DNA of 56,623 nt from JBCCDY01 sp039030555 (GCA_039030555.1 JBCCDY010000024.1:1-56623), one strand, 5' to 3'; counted from the stretch's first letter, positions 32,203 to 41,583 are shown. Notes: generated from the letters alone by a model not told the origin. Numbers and translations: made by a program.

Positions 32203-32457
32203 CTAGCTCAATGTAGCGATATGCTTTGCCAAATTTGATTTTTTATTGGCTGCGTTATTCTTATGAATAATGTTCTTTTTAGCCAACTTATCGATCATAG
32301 AACTTACTTTTTTGAAAAGTTCTTCCGCTTCACTTTTACTTGTAGCGGCTTTCAATCTTTTTATGAAAGTTCTGGTCGTTTTTAATTGATACTTATTCCT
32401 CAATCGTTTCGCCTCGTTCGATCTTATTCTCTTTAATGCAGACTTATGATTTGCCAT
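32203..32457 (-). CDS. rpsT: 30S ribosomal protein S20
   Basis: An 84-residue, very basic protein beginning MANHKSALKRIRSNEAKRLRN, the S20 hallmark, with the RTFIKRLKAA helix and the C-terminal KKNIIHKNNAANKKSNLAKH segment. It binds the 5' domain of 16S rRNA. It is monocistronic, with a full consensus promoter 28 bases before the start and a strong terminator after the stop. Confidence 0.98.
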   Translation of the reverse strand: MANHKSALKRIRSNEAKRLRNKYQLKTTRTFIKRLKAATSKSEAEELFKKVSSMIDKLAKKNIIHKNNAANKKSNLAKHIATLS

Positions 32458-32485
32458 ATTCTTATCTGTTCTTCTTAAGGAGGTG

Positions 32486-32515
32486 CAAAGATAAAGCTTT
32501 TTTAAATATGAGCAA
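32486..32515 (-). promoter_or_regulatory. Bacteroidota-type promoter of rpsT
   Basis: On the minus strand: TTG (32515-32513), exactly 19 bases, then TATCTTTG (32493-32486), a full TAnnTTTG match. The predicted leader is about 20 bases. Confidence 0.7.
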
Positions 32516-32524
32516 TAAACTTAT

Positions 32525-33199
32525 CTATTTTCGACGAAGCTTTATGGTATTCTCTGGTGTAACAGACTCCTCAGGGTCGAAAACATGATAAGAAAGTTCC
32601 AGTTCTTTTTCATCTTCTGATAAGGATGCGGCCTCATTTGAATACTTTTTGATCTTATTGTCAAATACATACTTCATAGAGTAAGTAACGTCTTTGAAAA
32701 TCACCCTTGGGTCAAGTCCGCTGATTTTACTTTTAGAATTCTTGGACTCTCTTTCAACCATACTGATGATATCGATCGCTCCGGTTCGTTCAAATTTTCG
32801 TTTATCGAATTTGAATAGTTCTCCACTCGTTTTATCTTCTTCTCTAAAAAATTGAGTGACTGCCGTATTCAAAGCTTTTAGATCATCAAAGGCCAGGCTC
32901 AGTTCATAAATGAAATCATCGTCGTTTTTTATAAGCTGGGTCGATGATATTCCTGGCGTTTTTTCGATTGCCCCTAATCCTCTACTGAACGATCTGTTGA
33001 TCTGCTCATCAGGTGATTTTCCATCATAAAGCTCTGACAGGTTTTTTGCCAATCTGAGCGCATATTTCGATTGGCTCATATCAACTTTGAACCCAAAGAA
33101 GCCGGAACCATCGTTTTGGAGGATCAGCGTTTCTTCTATTCGAAAACAGGATGAAAAAAGGAATAAAGAGCACAGCAGGATAAGAACTTTCTTTTGCAT
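32525..33199 (-). CDS. Putative lipoprotein of unknown function
   Basis: A 224-residue protein with a lipoprotein signal (MQKKVLILLCSLFLFSSC, Cys near residue 18). The mature part begins FRIEETLILQNDGSGFFGFKVDM, a beta-rich segment reminiscent of Bacteroidota lipoproteins that read '...L..DGSG.....'. No catalytic motif is seen. It is expected at the inner or outer membrane. The ettA gene lies 41 bases upstream on the same strand; a TAAATTTG element at about 33235-33242 could be its own promoter. Confidence 0.75.
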   Translation of the reverse strand: MQKKVLILLCSLFLFSSCFRIEETLILQNDGSGFFGFKVDMSQSKYALRLAKNLSELYDGKSPDEQINRSFSRGLGAIEKTPGISSTQLIKNDDDFIYELSLAFDDLKALNTAVTQFFREEDKTSGELFKFDKRKFERTGAIDIISMVERESKNSKSKISGLDPRVIFKDVTYSMKYVFDNKIKKYSNEAASLSEDEKELELSYHVFDPEESVTPENTIKLRRK

Positions 33200-33240
33200 A
33201 ACACTTATTTCTCAGCTCAATTGCGAAAACTTTGCCAAAT

Positions 33241-34920
33241 TTATTGAAGCTTCTTATACTTGATCCGTTTCGGACCTACATCACCTAGTCTCTTTTTCTT
33301 ATTTTCCTCGTATTCCGTATAATTTCCTTCGAAATAGTGTACGTAAGAATCTCCTTCAAAAGCGAGTATATGTGTCGCAATACGATCTAAGAACCACCTA
33401 TCGTGCGAGATAATTACGGCGCAACCTCCAAAATTCTCCAAAGCATCTTCTAATGCACGAAGTGTATTTACATCCAGGTCGTTAGTAGGTTCATCTAACA
33501 AAAGAAGGTTAGATCCTTTTTTTAGAGTAATCGCGAGGTGAACCCTGTTTCTTTCTCCTCCTGAAAGGTCACCAACTTTTTTACCCTGATCGTTTCCACC
33601 AAAATTAAATTTACTTACGTACGCCCGTGAGTTAATTTCTTTTCCACCCAGCTGAATCAGATCCTGCTCCCCAGAAATAATCTCCCAAACGGTCTTATCG
33701 GGATTAAGATCGTCATGTTCCTGATCTACGTAACCGATCTCTACTGTGGAGCCCACTTCAAATGTTCCGGAATCGGGTTGATCCTGACCAGTTATAAGCT
33801 TAAAAAGTGTAGTTTTCCCAGCTCCATTTGGACCAACGATTCCGACTATACCACCTTGTGGAAGTGAAAAGTCCAGATTTTCAAACAACAACTTATCTCC
33901 AAAAGCCTTTGAAACACCTGAGGCGTCAATTACTTTTTCTCCTAATCTTGGCCCGGGAGGAATAAATAGTTCCAGATTCTTCTCTCTTTCCTTTCCTTCT
34001 TCTGAAACCAGTGAATTGTAGGCATTTAGTCTGGCTTTAGCCTTCGCTTGCCTTCCCTTTGGTGACATCCTCACCCATTCCAGTTCGCGCTCTAAGGTCT
34101 TTTGCTTTTTGGATTCACTTTTTTCTTCCTGAGCTAGTCTTTTTTGTTTCTGATCGAGCCATGAAGAGTAGTTTCCCTGCCAAGGAATACCCTCTCCTCT
34201 ATCCAGTTCCAGAATCCATCCGGCTACGTTATCTAAAAAGTAACGATCATGCGTTACGGCAATCACGGTACCTTTGTATTGCTGAAGATGCTGTTCCAGC
34301 CAGTGTACTGATTCAGCATCCAGGTGGTTGGTTGGCTCATCGAGGAGTAATACGTCAGGCTCCTGTAATAATAATCTACATAAAGCTACTCTCCTTTTTT
34401 CTCCTCCGGAGAGGTTTTTTATAATAGCCTCAGAAGGTGGCGTTCTTAGAGCATCCATAGCTCTTTCCAATCGGCTATCTAATTCCCATGCGTTCTTTTG
34501 ATCCAGTTGTTCCTGCACTTTACCTTGTCGTTCGATGAGGTCATTCATCTTGTCCGGATCTTCCATGATTTCAGGCTCAGAAAACTTCAAGTTGATCTCC
34601 TCAAATTCTTTTAAAAGATCAACGATCTCCTGAACACCTTCTTCAACAATCTCTTTTACCATTTTTTCAGGATCTAATTGAGGCTCCTGTTCCAATAGGC
34701 CAACTGAATACCCCGGTGAGAATACCATCTCTCCTTGGTAATTCTTATCAATTCCTGCAATAATCTTTAATAAGCTGGATTTTCCCGATCCGTTAAGTCC
34801 CAAAACGCCGATTTTGGCACCGTAGAAGAAGGACAGATATATATTTTTTAAAACTTGTTTTTGGGGTGGGTATATCTTGTTGACCCCAGCCATGGAAAAG
34901 ATTACTTTCTGGTCGCTCAT
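33241..34920 (-). CDS. ettA: Energy-dependent translational throttle protein EttA (ABC-F)
   Basis: A 559-residue ABC-F protein with two nucleotide-binding domains and no membrane segments. Domain 1: Walker A GLNGSGKSSLLK near residue 39, signature LSGGEKRRVALCR, Walker B LLLDEPTNHLD. Domain 2: GPNGAGKTTLFK near 357, LSGGERNRVHLA, LLLDEPTNDLD. The arm and the linker with LERELEWVRMSPKGRQAKAKAR identify EttA rather than other ABC-F types. EttA binds the ribosomal E site and couples translation to energy level. A TATATTTG element lies 27 bases upstream of the start. Confidence 0.95.
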   Translation of the reverse strand: MSDQKVIFSMAGVNKIYPPQKQVLKNIYLSFFYGAKIGVLGLNGSGKSSLLKIIAGIDKNYQGEMVFSPGYSVGLLEQEPQLDPEKMVKEIVEEGVQEIVDLLKEFEEINLKFSEPEIMEDPDKMNDLIERQGKVQEQLDQKNAWELDSRLERAMDALRTPPSEAIIKNLSGGEKRRVALCRLLLQEPDVLLLDEPTNHLDAESVHWLEQHLQQYKGTVIAVTHDRYFLDNVAGWILELDRGEGIPWQGNYSSWLDQKQKRLAQEEKSESKKQKTLERELEWVRMSPKGRQAKAKARLNAYNSLVSEEGKEREKNLELFIPPGPRLGEKVIDASGVSKAFGDKLLFENLDFSLPQGGIVGIVGPNGAGKTTLFKLITGQDQPDSGTFEVGSTVEIGYVDQEHDDLNPDKTVWEIISGEQDLIQLGGKEINSRAYVSKFNFGGNDQGKKVGDLSGGERNRVHLAITLKKGSNLLLLDEPTNDLDVNTLRALEDALENFGGCAVIISHDRWFLDRIATHILAFEGDSYVHYFEGNYTEYEENKKKRLGDVGPKRIKYKKLQ

Positions 34921-34946
34921 GAATTGCTTTTCTGGTTTTGAAAATT

Positions 34947-34954
34947 CAAATATA
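34947..34954 (-). promoter_or_regulatory. Possible -7 element of ettA
   Basis: TATATTTG on the minus strand, 27 bases before the ettA start and matching TAnnTTTG. No clear TTTG box is seen 19 bases upstream. Confidence 0.35.
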
Positions 34955-34984
34955 GTCTTGCTGTCGGAATGTTGATGAAATTAG

Positions 34985-36007
34985 CTAAGAAGATATTTTC
35001 CCTATGCTTTCTTTAAACAGCTGAAGCATATCATCCGTAAAATCGAGGTGGGTTACCAACCTGACTTCTTTCTTGCCGAAGGGTACAGCTTTAATACCAA
35101 CGCTTTCCAGTTTTTGAAGCATTTGACTAGCATCAAGCTCATCGATGGTGGTGAAGATCACAATATTGGTATCTACTGGCATTACTGATTTTACCAAAGG
35201 ATGATTTTCAAGGATTTTTCCTATTTCTTTAGCTCTTGTATGATCTTCTTTTAATCTATAAACATGATAATCTAATGCATAAACTCCTGCAGCAGCCAGA
35301 TAACCAACCTGCCTCATCCCTCCTCCAAAGACCTTTCTGACTCGTTTCGCTTTTTTAATATTTTCTTTTGAAGAAACAATAAGTGATCCGATAGGAGCTC
35401 CTAATCCTTTGGAGAGACATACCGAAATGGTATCAAATTGCTTACCCCATTCATTTGGTTGATCTTGAGTTTCGACCAAAGCGTTGAAAAGCCGAGCTCC
35501 ATCCAAGTGTAATTTCAGATGGTGTATATCACAAGATTTTCTTACTTCTTTAACCTGATCTAATTTATAATAGCACCCTCCACCTTTATTAACTGTATTT
35601 TCAAGTGATACCAAAGCGGTCTTCGGGAAATGGATATCGTCAGGGTTGATATTTTCTTCAATTTGATCAGCTGTGATTCTCCCTCTATCTCCGTCAATAA
35701 ATCTTAAAGAAACCAGGGAATTATTGGCTACCCCACCCCCCTCATATCGGTAAATATGCGAGCGATGATCGCAGATGATCTCGTCTTGAGGTTCTGTGCT
35801 TATGCGAATAGCAATTTGGTTGGTCATGGTTCCGGAAGGGCAAAAAAGAGCACTTTCATGACCAAATAGGTTTGCTACTTTTTGTTCCAGTTTCTTTACA
35901 GTTGGGTCTTCATCAAAAACATCATCTCCGACTTCAGCCTGAAACATAGCTTCAAGCATTTCGGATGTTGGTTTGGTGACAGTATCGCTTCGGAGGTCTA
36001 GGATCAT
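34985..36007 (-). CDS. ltaE: Low-specificity L-threonine aldolase (PLP-dependent)
   Basis: A 340-residue enzyme that cleaves L-threonine to glycine and acetaldehyde. The start MILDLRSDTVTKPTSEML is the family hallmark, followed by EVGDDVFDEDPTVKKLE. The PLP-binding Lys is in SVCLSKGLGAPIGS near residue 200; LHLDGARLFNA gives the Asp that contacts the PLP ring. It starts 24 bases after the giant TPR gene ends on the same strand. The gene symbol is assigned by family; the organism's naming may differ. Confidence 0.93.
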   Translation of the reverse strand: MILDLRSDTVTKPTSEMLEAMFQAEVGDDVFDEDPTVKKLEQKVANLFGHESALFCPSGTMTNQIAIRISTEPQDEIICDHRSHIYRYEGGGVANNSLVSLRFIDGDRGRITADQIEENINPDDIHFPKTALVSLENTVNKGGGCYYKLDQVKEVRKSCDIHHLKLHLDGARLFNALVETQDQPNEWGKQFDTISVCLSKGLGAPIGSLIVSSKENIKKAKRVRKVFGGGMRQVGYLAAAGVYALDYHVYRLKEDHTRAKEIGKILENHPLVKSVMPVDTNIVIFTTIDELDASQMLQKLESVGIKAVPFGKKEVRLVTHLDFTDDMLQLFKESIGKISS

Positions 36008-36031
36008 TAAAAGTATTTTGGAAATGGAGTG

Positions 36032-39000
36032 TTATTCACAATACCTCTTAATCGAATAACTCGCTTTTTTGTGGCCTTTAGAGGCTGCTGTTTTCCAATC
36101 TTCACATGCAGCTTTATCGTTTTCCAGCTGATAGCGTGCTGTTCCTCTTAAATTATAATAGTCTGCATTGTCAGGGTTGAGTTCGATGGCCTTGTTCAAA
36201 TCACCGACGGCTTCTCCGTTCTTGCTCTGCGAAACTCTCATACTACCTCTATAATAATAAGCCTCTGCGTCTTTAGGATCTCTTACGATCACTTCGGAAT
36301 AATCCTTTTCAGCTTTACTAAAATCACTCAGGTCTTCATAGATCAAAGCCCTGTTGTAATAAGAATCTTTATTCTCCGGGTTAATGTCAATCGCTGAAGT
36401 AAGATCTTCCAATGCCCCTTTGGAATTACCAATGGTTAAATAAGCTCGTGCCCGATCCGTAAAAAGCGTATCGTTCTGGCTGTTGTATTTAATTGATGTG
36501 GTCAGATCAGAAATCGCAGAGGGGTAGTCTTCCAGTTGTAAATATGCTTGTGCCCGGTTGCTGTACACTTTTGCATTCTGAATGCCGCTATCAATGGCTT
36601 TGGTATAATCAGAAGCTGCACCAGCGTAGTTTTCCAAAGCATAAAAAGCGTCTGCTCGAAGCTCGAATATCTCTGGTTCCGCTTCTCCCAGATCTTCTAA
36701 AGCGTTAAAATCATCTATGGCGGTTTGGTATTCCCCTACCTCAAAACTGGCGAGTCCTCGGTTTTCGTATGCTTTTTCATATTCAGGGTCAAGTTCCAGC
36801 GCTTTTTCATAATCGCTAATCCCAGCTTCGACATCTCCGGAGAGTTGTTTTGCCTTACCTCTGTTGTTGAAAATGATCGGGTCATTTGCTCCAAGATCAA
36901 CTGATTTATTATATGAGTCTATCGCTTTTTTATACTGCTTTGACCTAAATCTGGAATTACCCAGATAGGAATAAGCATCGGCATTCGATTGATCCAATGA
37001 AATGGACTTTTCGAGGTCTTTGAGTGCACTATCATATTCTTTGGTCTCATACTTACTTTTTCCCAAAGCATAAAAAATGTAACCATCGGAGCTTCCTTTT
37101 TCTACCGCCTTCATAAGGTCTTCTACTGCCCCGGAATAATTCTCTAACTGGAATTTTGAATCTCCCCTGGAATAATAAGCCTGTCGATCATCTTGCCCTC
37201 CACTTATTGCTTTATCCAGATCTGATATAGCAGATTCATACTTTTTTGTTCTATAAAGTGAATTGCCTCTGGCATAAAACCCCTTAGGCTCATTTGCTCC
37301 TCCTTCAATTGCAGCATTTAAATGTTCTATTGCCCCGGAGTGGTCATCCAGCTCATATTTTGCAATACCGCTGATGAGATAAGCATCCGAGTTCGCCTGA
37401 TCTGCATTTATGGCAACTTCAATATCAGCTATGACTCCTTCAAAATCATTCAATTCGTATTTTACAAATGCCCGATTGATGTTGGCCGTTACATATTCAG
37501 GTTTCACCTCAAGGGCCTTATCGTAATCGGAAAGTGCCCCCTGAAAATCTTTATTGCTAAGCTTGGCCATCCCCCTATTGTTAAAAAGAAGTTCACTATT
37601 CTCTCCTTTTGATTCTGCTTTGTCATAAGCATCAATAGCTTCCTTAAACTGATCATTACGGAACAGCGCATTTCCCAAATTATAATAGGTGAGCTGGTCA
37701 TCTGCACCCAATGAAATAGCTTTTTTCAAGTCGGATAATGCCTCTTCATACTTTTTTGTGGCATAGTAAGCGTTACCTCTGTTTGCAAAGACTTCTGGTT
37801 TATTCGAACCCTGATTGATTGCCTTGGAAAGATCCACAATTGCATCCTCATTCCTTTTAATTTGATAGTAAGCCAGCCCTCTTTTTTCATAATAGTCGAG
37901 ATCTTCTCCTCCAGCCTGAACAGCTTTAGAAAAGTCTTCGACTACATTTCTGAAATTTCCTTTGGAATAATAAATAGATCCTCGAGCGGCAAAAACCTCT
38001 TCATCGATAGCCCCTTTTGTAATAGCTGTGCTTAGATTCCGTAGTGCATTATCATAATCCTTAGTTTGATAATAGGAAAGTCCAATAATCCTGAAAACAT
38101 CTTTATCGTTAGCTCCGGATTGAATGGATTTTTGAAGGTCTTCGATGGCCTGAGCGTATTGTCCAGCCTGGTACCTGGCCTGCCCCCTATTTAAATATGC
38201 TCTATCGTAGTCAGGTTTTAAAGAGATTGCTTTATCGAAATCCGAAAGAGCTTCTGCCGGTTTTCCACTTAGCAGCTTTGCCTTACCTCTATTGTTAAAA
38301 AGGACAGCATCATTCATTCCAAGACTGACCGATTTGTCATAGTCAGCTATTGTTTTTTCATAATTGTCTTGTCTGAAATAAATATTCCCTCTATTGAAGA
38401 AAAGCTCAGGATCCTGAGCACCTTTTCCGATAGCTTTATTTAGGTCTGGTAAGGCTTCATCATAGTTTTTTGTAGCATAAAGTGCATTCCCGCGATACAA
38501 AAAAACTTCCTTAGAAGCAGCGCCTTTTTCAATAGCTAGATTCAAACTTGTAATAGCTGGTTGATAACGCTTCGTTTTATAGTAGGCTTCCCCGAGTTTG
38601 GTATTCAGTTCTTTGGAGTCAATTCCTTCTTTTTGTGCCGTAGAAAGATAAGTTATTCCCTCAGCAAAATTGTTGTTTTGAATTGCAGCATTACCAGCCA
38701 GTTCAAAGTTTTCTGGAGCCTTGTTTCCCAAGTTTATCGCGGCCTTAAGGTTCGACAGTGATTCTTCGAAATTTCCTTCCTCATAGTAGATCTTTCCCAA
38801 GGTTTCAGAAAGCTCAGCGTCTCTAATGTTAGCATCTTTCGCCTTAAGCAGATTTACTTTAGCATTTTCCAGATCATCTTTTTCGAAATAAATTAAGCCT
38901 AAAATCATTGCGATTTTAGGATCGGTTGCCCCAAGTTCTACAGCTTTATTCAGAGATTGAAGAGCTTCTTCATTTTTATCCGTTTTATATTGAGCTTGCC

Positions 39001-40762
39001 CGAGCTTTAGAAATAGAGTTTCTGAACTAGATCCCAGCTCGACAGCCCTAGTGAGTGACTCTACTGAACCCTGATAATCTTCTTTTTCATATTTGAGGCT
39101 TCCTAGTGTTTCGAAAATTTCTTGTGAAGCACTCCCTTTTTCAATGGCTTTATTCAAGGAAGTCAGTGCTTCATCCGGTTGTTTAATCGCATTTTGACTT
39201 AAACCGAGGTATTCATAGCCTTGAGCACTTAATTCTCCTAAAAGCTCCGCCTGTTTAAAATCATTAATGGCTAACTGATAGGCCTTGATCTGGTGGTTAG
39301 CGATACCTCTATTAATATAGGCTTCCTGTGATTTTTCTCCTCTTTGAATAGCTCCACTATAAGCGTCTCTTGCCTCTTTGAAATCTTCTGCCTTTAAAAA
39401 GGCATTCGCCATATCGACATAGTTTTCTTTACTACTCTCCCCAAGAGTGATCGATTTCTTAAAATCTTCTGCAGCTTCCTGCCATTGTTCAGCTTCGAAT
39501 TTGGCAGAACCTCTATTCGAAAAAGCTTTCCCATAAGAAGGATCTAATTCAATGGCTTTGCCGTAATCATTTATGGCTACAGCAGCGTTTCCTTCCAAGA
39601 ATTCCGCTTTACCCTTATTATTAAAAATGATCGCATCGCTATATCCAAGTTCAATGGCGCTACTATAGGCGTTAATAGCATCCTGATATTTCTCCACTTT
39701 GAAATTAGAATTGCCCAATACATAATACCCTTCCGGAGTTATTGTATTGTTTTTAACAGCTTGATTAAGATCATTTAGCGCTCCCGCAAAATCGTCTTTT
39801 TGATATTTAATAAGTCCTCTGTACAATCCAACGTGTGGATTACTATTTCCCGCCTTTTGTAAGTCCGATAGCGCATTATCAAAATCTTTCAATTCGTAAA
39901 GTGCCCACCCCCTTAAGTAATAAGTTTCAGGGTCTGAGTTTAATTTTATAGCAACATCTAGATCTGCTTTAGCCGATTGGAAATTACCATTCAACATTTT
40001 TGACTTGCCAGAAAGGAAAAAGGGCAAGAACTCTGAAGGATATAGCGACATGCTTCGGCTAAATTCTCTAAATGCCTCATTGTACTTTTCATTCGAAAAG
40101 CTTACTAAGCCCTTCAAAAAAGAATCGTCAGGTCGTAACGATTTGATCCAAGTATCGAAAGATATATTGAGTGATTTCATCTGGTTCAATCGAAAGGCAT
40201 CGATGATAAATGTTCCATCCGAAGAAATTTTGTGAGCAAGTATTCCTACTACGTTAGAACCACTAACCACGGGGCTGCCTTGCTGAGAAAGTTCAATTGA
40301 ACCGGATGTAATTGCAGGGTAGCCATATGAATTGACTTTACTTTTTAATTCGGGCTTAATATTCTTAGAATCAGAAGTACTGAGACTAGTAAGCGTAATG
40401 TAACTCGCAGAAGAAAGGTTCTCTGAAATTGATTTAGGGTTTAGCGTAGCAAACGATGTGGTTAAATTATTATCGACCGTAAAACGAATAAGACCCGTGA
40501 GTACGTCTTCCCCTGTTATTTTAATGAGCCTGTGAACGCTACTATCCTGGGTTATGATTTGAGCGGATAGCGCTCCAATAAGGTTTTCCCGCTTGGTGAT
40601 GCCCGTACCATCCGATTTAATAATAAAGCCAGTTGTGCTCCTAATAACTTTACCGTTAGCTCCCAGTGACTGTACAGTTACAACAGCTTTTTCGTTTGCA
40701 GTTGCAAGGATACTTATCGATAAACCGATAATTAAAAATAAAACGCGTCTTAAAGGCATCAT
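36032..40762 (-). CDS. Giant secreted TPR-repeat protein with an N-terminal degenerate trypsin-like domain
   Basis: About 1576 residues from the ATG at 40762, giving a clean signal peptide (MMPLRRVLFLIIGLSISILATA). A longer start at 40801 is possible, but a TATATTTG box at 40783 lies inside that extension. Residues about 25-215 resemble a DegP-type trypsin fold (GFIIKSDGTGITKRENLIGA, QQGSPVVSGSNVVGILA). The expected catalytic His and Asp are not seen, although a Ser remains, so it is probably inactive. From about residue 220 to the end there are roughly 39 tandem TPRs. A seven-TPR superrepeat of about 238 residues is visible through recurring FNNRGKAK text. The end (ACEDWKTAASKGHKKA, KRYC) is typical and complete. 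The protein should be a periplasmic or surface scaffold. Confidence 0.85.
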   Translation of the reverse strand: MMPLRRVLFLIIGLSISILATANEKAVVTVQSLGANGKVIRSTTGFIIKSDGTGITKRENLIGALSAQIITQDSSVHRLIKITGEDVLTGLIRFTVDNNLTTSFATLNPKSISENLSSASYITLTSLSTSDSKNIKPELKSKVNSYGYPAITSGSIELSQQGSPVVSGSNVVGILAHKISSDGTFIIDAFRLNQMKSLNISFDTWIKSLRPDDSFLKGLVSFSNEKYNEAFREFSRSMSLYPSEFLPFFLSGKSKMLNGNFQSAKADLDVAIKLNSDPETYYLRGWALYELKDFDNALSDLQKAGNSNPHVGLYRGLIKYQKDDFAGALNDLNQAVKNNTITPEGYYVLGNSNFKVEKYQDAINAYSSAIELGYSDAIIFNNKGKAEFLEGNAAVAINDYGKAIELDPSYGKAFSNRGSAKFEAEQWQEAAEDFKKSITLGESSKENYVDMANAFLKAEDFKEARDAYSGAIQRGEKSQEAYINRGIANHQIKAYQLAINDFKQAELLGELSAQGYEYLGLSQNAIKQPDEALTSLNKAIEKGSASQEIFETLGSLKYEKEDYQGSVESLTRAVELGSSSETLFLKLGQAQYKTDKNEEALQSLNKAVELGATDPKIAMILGLIYFEKDDLENAKVNLLKAKDANIRDAELSETLGKIYYEEGNFEESLSNLKAAINLGNKAPENFELAGNAAIQNNNFAEGITYLSTAQKEGIDSKELNTKLGEAYYKTKRYQPAITSLNLAIEKGAASKEVFLYRGNALYATKNYDEALPDLNKAIGKGAQDPELFFNRGNIYFRQDNYEKTIADYDKSVSLGMNDAVLFNNRGKAKLLSGKPAEALSDFDKAISLKPDYDRAYLNRGQARYQAGQYAQAIEDLQKSIQSGANDKDVFRIIGLSYYQTKDYDNALRNLSTAITKGAIDEEVFAARGSIYYSKGNFRNVVEDFSKAVQAGGEDLDYYEKRGLAYYQIKRNEDAIVDLSKAINQGSNKPEVFANRGNAYYATKKYEEALSDLKKAISLGADDQLTYYNLGNALFRNDQFKEAIDAYDKAESKGENSELLFNNRGMAKLSNKDFQGALSDYDKALEVKPEYVTANINRAFVKYELNDFEGVIADIEVAINADQANSDAYLISGIAKYELDDHSGAIEHLNAAIEGGANEPKGFYARGNSLYRTKKYESAISDLDKAISGGQDDRQAYYSRGDSKFQLENYSGAVEDLMKAVEKGSSDGYIFYALGKSKYETKEYDSALKDLEKSISLDQSNADAYSYLGNSRFRSKQYKKAIDSYNKSVDLGANDPIIFNNRGKAKQLSGDVEAGISDYEKALELDPEYEKAYENRGLASFEVGEYQTAIDDFNALEDLGEAEPEIFELRADAFYALENYAGAASDYTKAIDSGIQNAKVYSNRAQAYLQLEDYPSAISDLTTSIKYNSQNDTLFTDRARAYLTIGNSKGALEDLTSAIDINPENKDSYYNRALIYEDLSDFSKAEKDYSEVIVRDPKDAEAYYYRGSMRVSQSKNGEAVGDLNKAIELNPDNADYYNLRGTARYQLENDKAACEDWKTAASKGHKKASYSIKRYCE

Positions 40763-40782
40763 TTTCACTTTTCTACGAAAAT

Positions 40783-40790
40783 CAAATATA
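40783..40790 (-). promoter_or_regulatory. Possible -7 element of the giant TPR gene
   Basis: TATATTTG on the minus strand, 21 bases before the ATG at 40762. It supports that start because the longer start at 40801 would lie upstream of it. Confidence 0.4.
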
Positions 40791-40865
40791 CAGTCTTTCA
40801 TACAAATCTTATTCTTACAGCAATTAGGTATACGTCATAGTAAGTATTATAATAATAATTCATAT

Positions 40866-40887
40866 ATTGAATGAATAGTCATTCAAT
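40866..40887. promoter_or_regulatory. TetR-type operator overlapping the regulator's own start
   Basis: ATTGAATGA, 4 bases, TCATTCAAT: 9-base inverted arms. The core TGAAT-N4-ATTCA is shared with the second site at 41428-41447. It lies between the divergent TPR and TetR genes and overlaps the TetR start codon, which suggests autorepression. Confidence 0.65.
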
Positions 40888-41437
40888 GAAAGAACAAATA
40901 TTTAAATCTACAATAAAGCTTGTCAACCAAGAGGGGATACATAACTCCCCAATGTCCAAAATTGCACGCCTAGCGAATATCTCTCCAGGGTCTATTTATA
41001 ACTATTTCGAAAGTAAGAGTGAGCTTATTAGTAGTTTGTACATGAGATTAATAGAAGAACGTAGCAAGCACCTTAAAACAGACCAGGATTCCGATATAGA
41101 TTATAAAAGTCGGTTCTTTCTGATGTGGTTGAATCTTTTCAAATATTATACTAAAGCAAGCTCTAACTACCTTTTTATAAGGCAAATTGAACACTCTCCT
41201 TTCTTAAAAAAAGAGATTGTTAAGTTGATAGATGATGATCCATGGAAAGCTTTAGTCAAGGAAGGGCTCGAAATAGAAAAGTTGAAAAACCTACCTGAAC
41301 AACTTATCATAGATCTGATCTATAATTCTGTTTCCGCTTTGGTAGATTTATTCTTAGAAGAAGGCGAACAACTTAACAATCAAATTTTGAATTCCACTTT
41401 AGAGTACTGTTGGGGAGGTCTTTCAGTAAATGAATGA
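40871..41437 (+). CDS. TetR family transcriptional regulator
   Basis: A 188-residue regulator. Residues about 5-50 form the helix-turn-helix: IFKSTIKLVNQEG, MSKIARLANISPGSIYNYF, KSELISSLYM. The C-terminal ligand-binding part is variable and gives no ligand clue. Two starts are possible: the ATG at 40871 within the operator, and an ATG at 40886 immediately after it. It is flanked by palindromic sites at both ends. It is divergent from the giant TPR gene (about 70-110 bases between starts) and upstream of the PAS kinase, either of which could be a target. Confidence 0.9.
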   Translation: MNSHSMKEQIFKSTIKLVNQEGIHNSPMSKIARLANISPGSIYNYFESKSELISSLYMRLIEERSKHLKTDQDSDIDYKSRFFLMWLNLFKYYTKASSNYLFIRQIEHSPFLKKEIVKLIDDDPWKALVKEGLEIEKLKNLPEQLIIDLIYNSVSALVDLFLEEGEQLNNQILNSTLEYCWGGLSVNE

Positions 41438-41447
41438 TCATTCATTT
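41428..41447. promoter_or_regulatory. Second TetR-type operator, perfect 20-base palindrome at the TetR stop
   Basis: AAATGAATGA/TCATTCATTT is a perfect palindrome and contains the TGA stop. It has the same TGAAT-N4-ATTCA core as the site at 40866-40887. It precedes the PAS kinase gene by about 135 bases, so it could control that gene. Confidence 0.65.
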
Positions 41448-41583
41448 TATTGCAGAATTAATTGAAAATACAAATATGTAGACTCTCCCGTTCTCCACTT
41501 TAATTGGAACTAATTAATATTTCTCATTTTTAATTTATGTTTTTCGCCTTTTTTTCGTCAAATTCTATCTGAATAGTTTCAAA

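Noticed and set aside
34059..34424. Plus-strand open frame inside ettA
   Set aside because: Antisense to the conserved linker and first ATPase domain, with no motif of its own.
36032..40762. Tandem repeats of the TPR gene as a CRISPR-like array
   Set aside because: The repeats are degenerate at DNA level, in one continuous open frame with a 102-base period set by the 34-residue TPR.
41537..41572. Short ATG-started leader ORF (Phe-rich) upstream of the PAS kinase
   Set aside because: Only 11 codons, no terminator follows it, and the neighbouring gene is not linked to phenylalanine; the Phe codons reflect the T-rich DNA.
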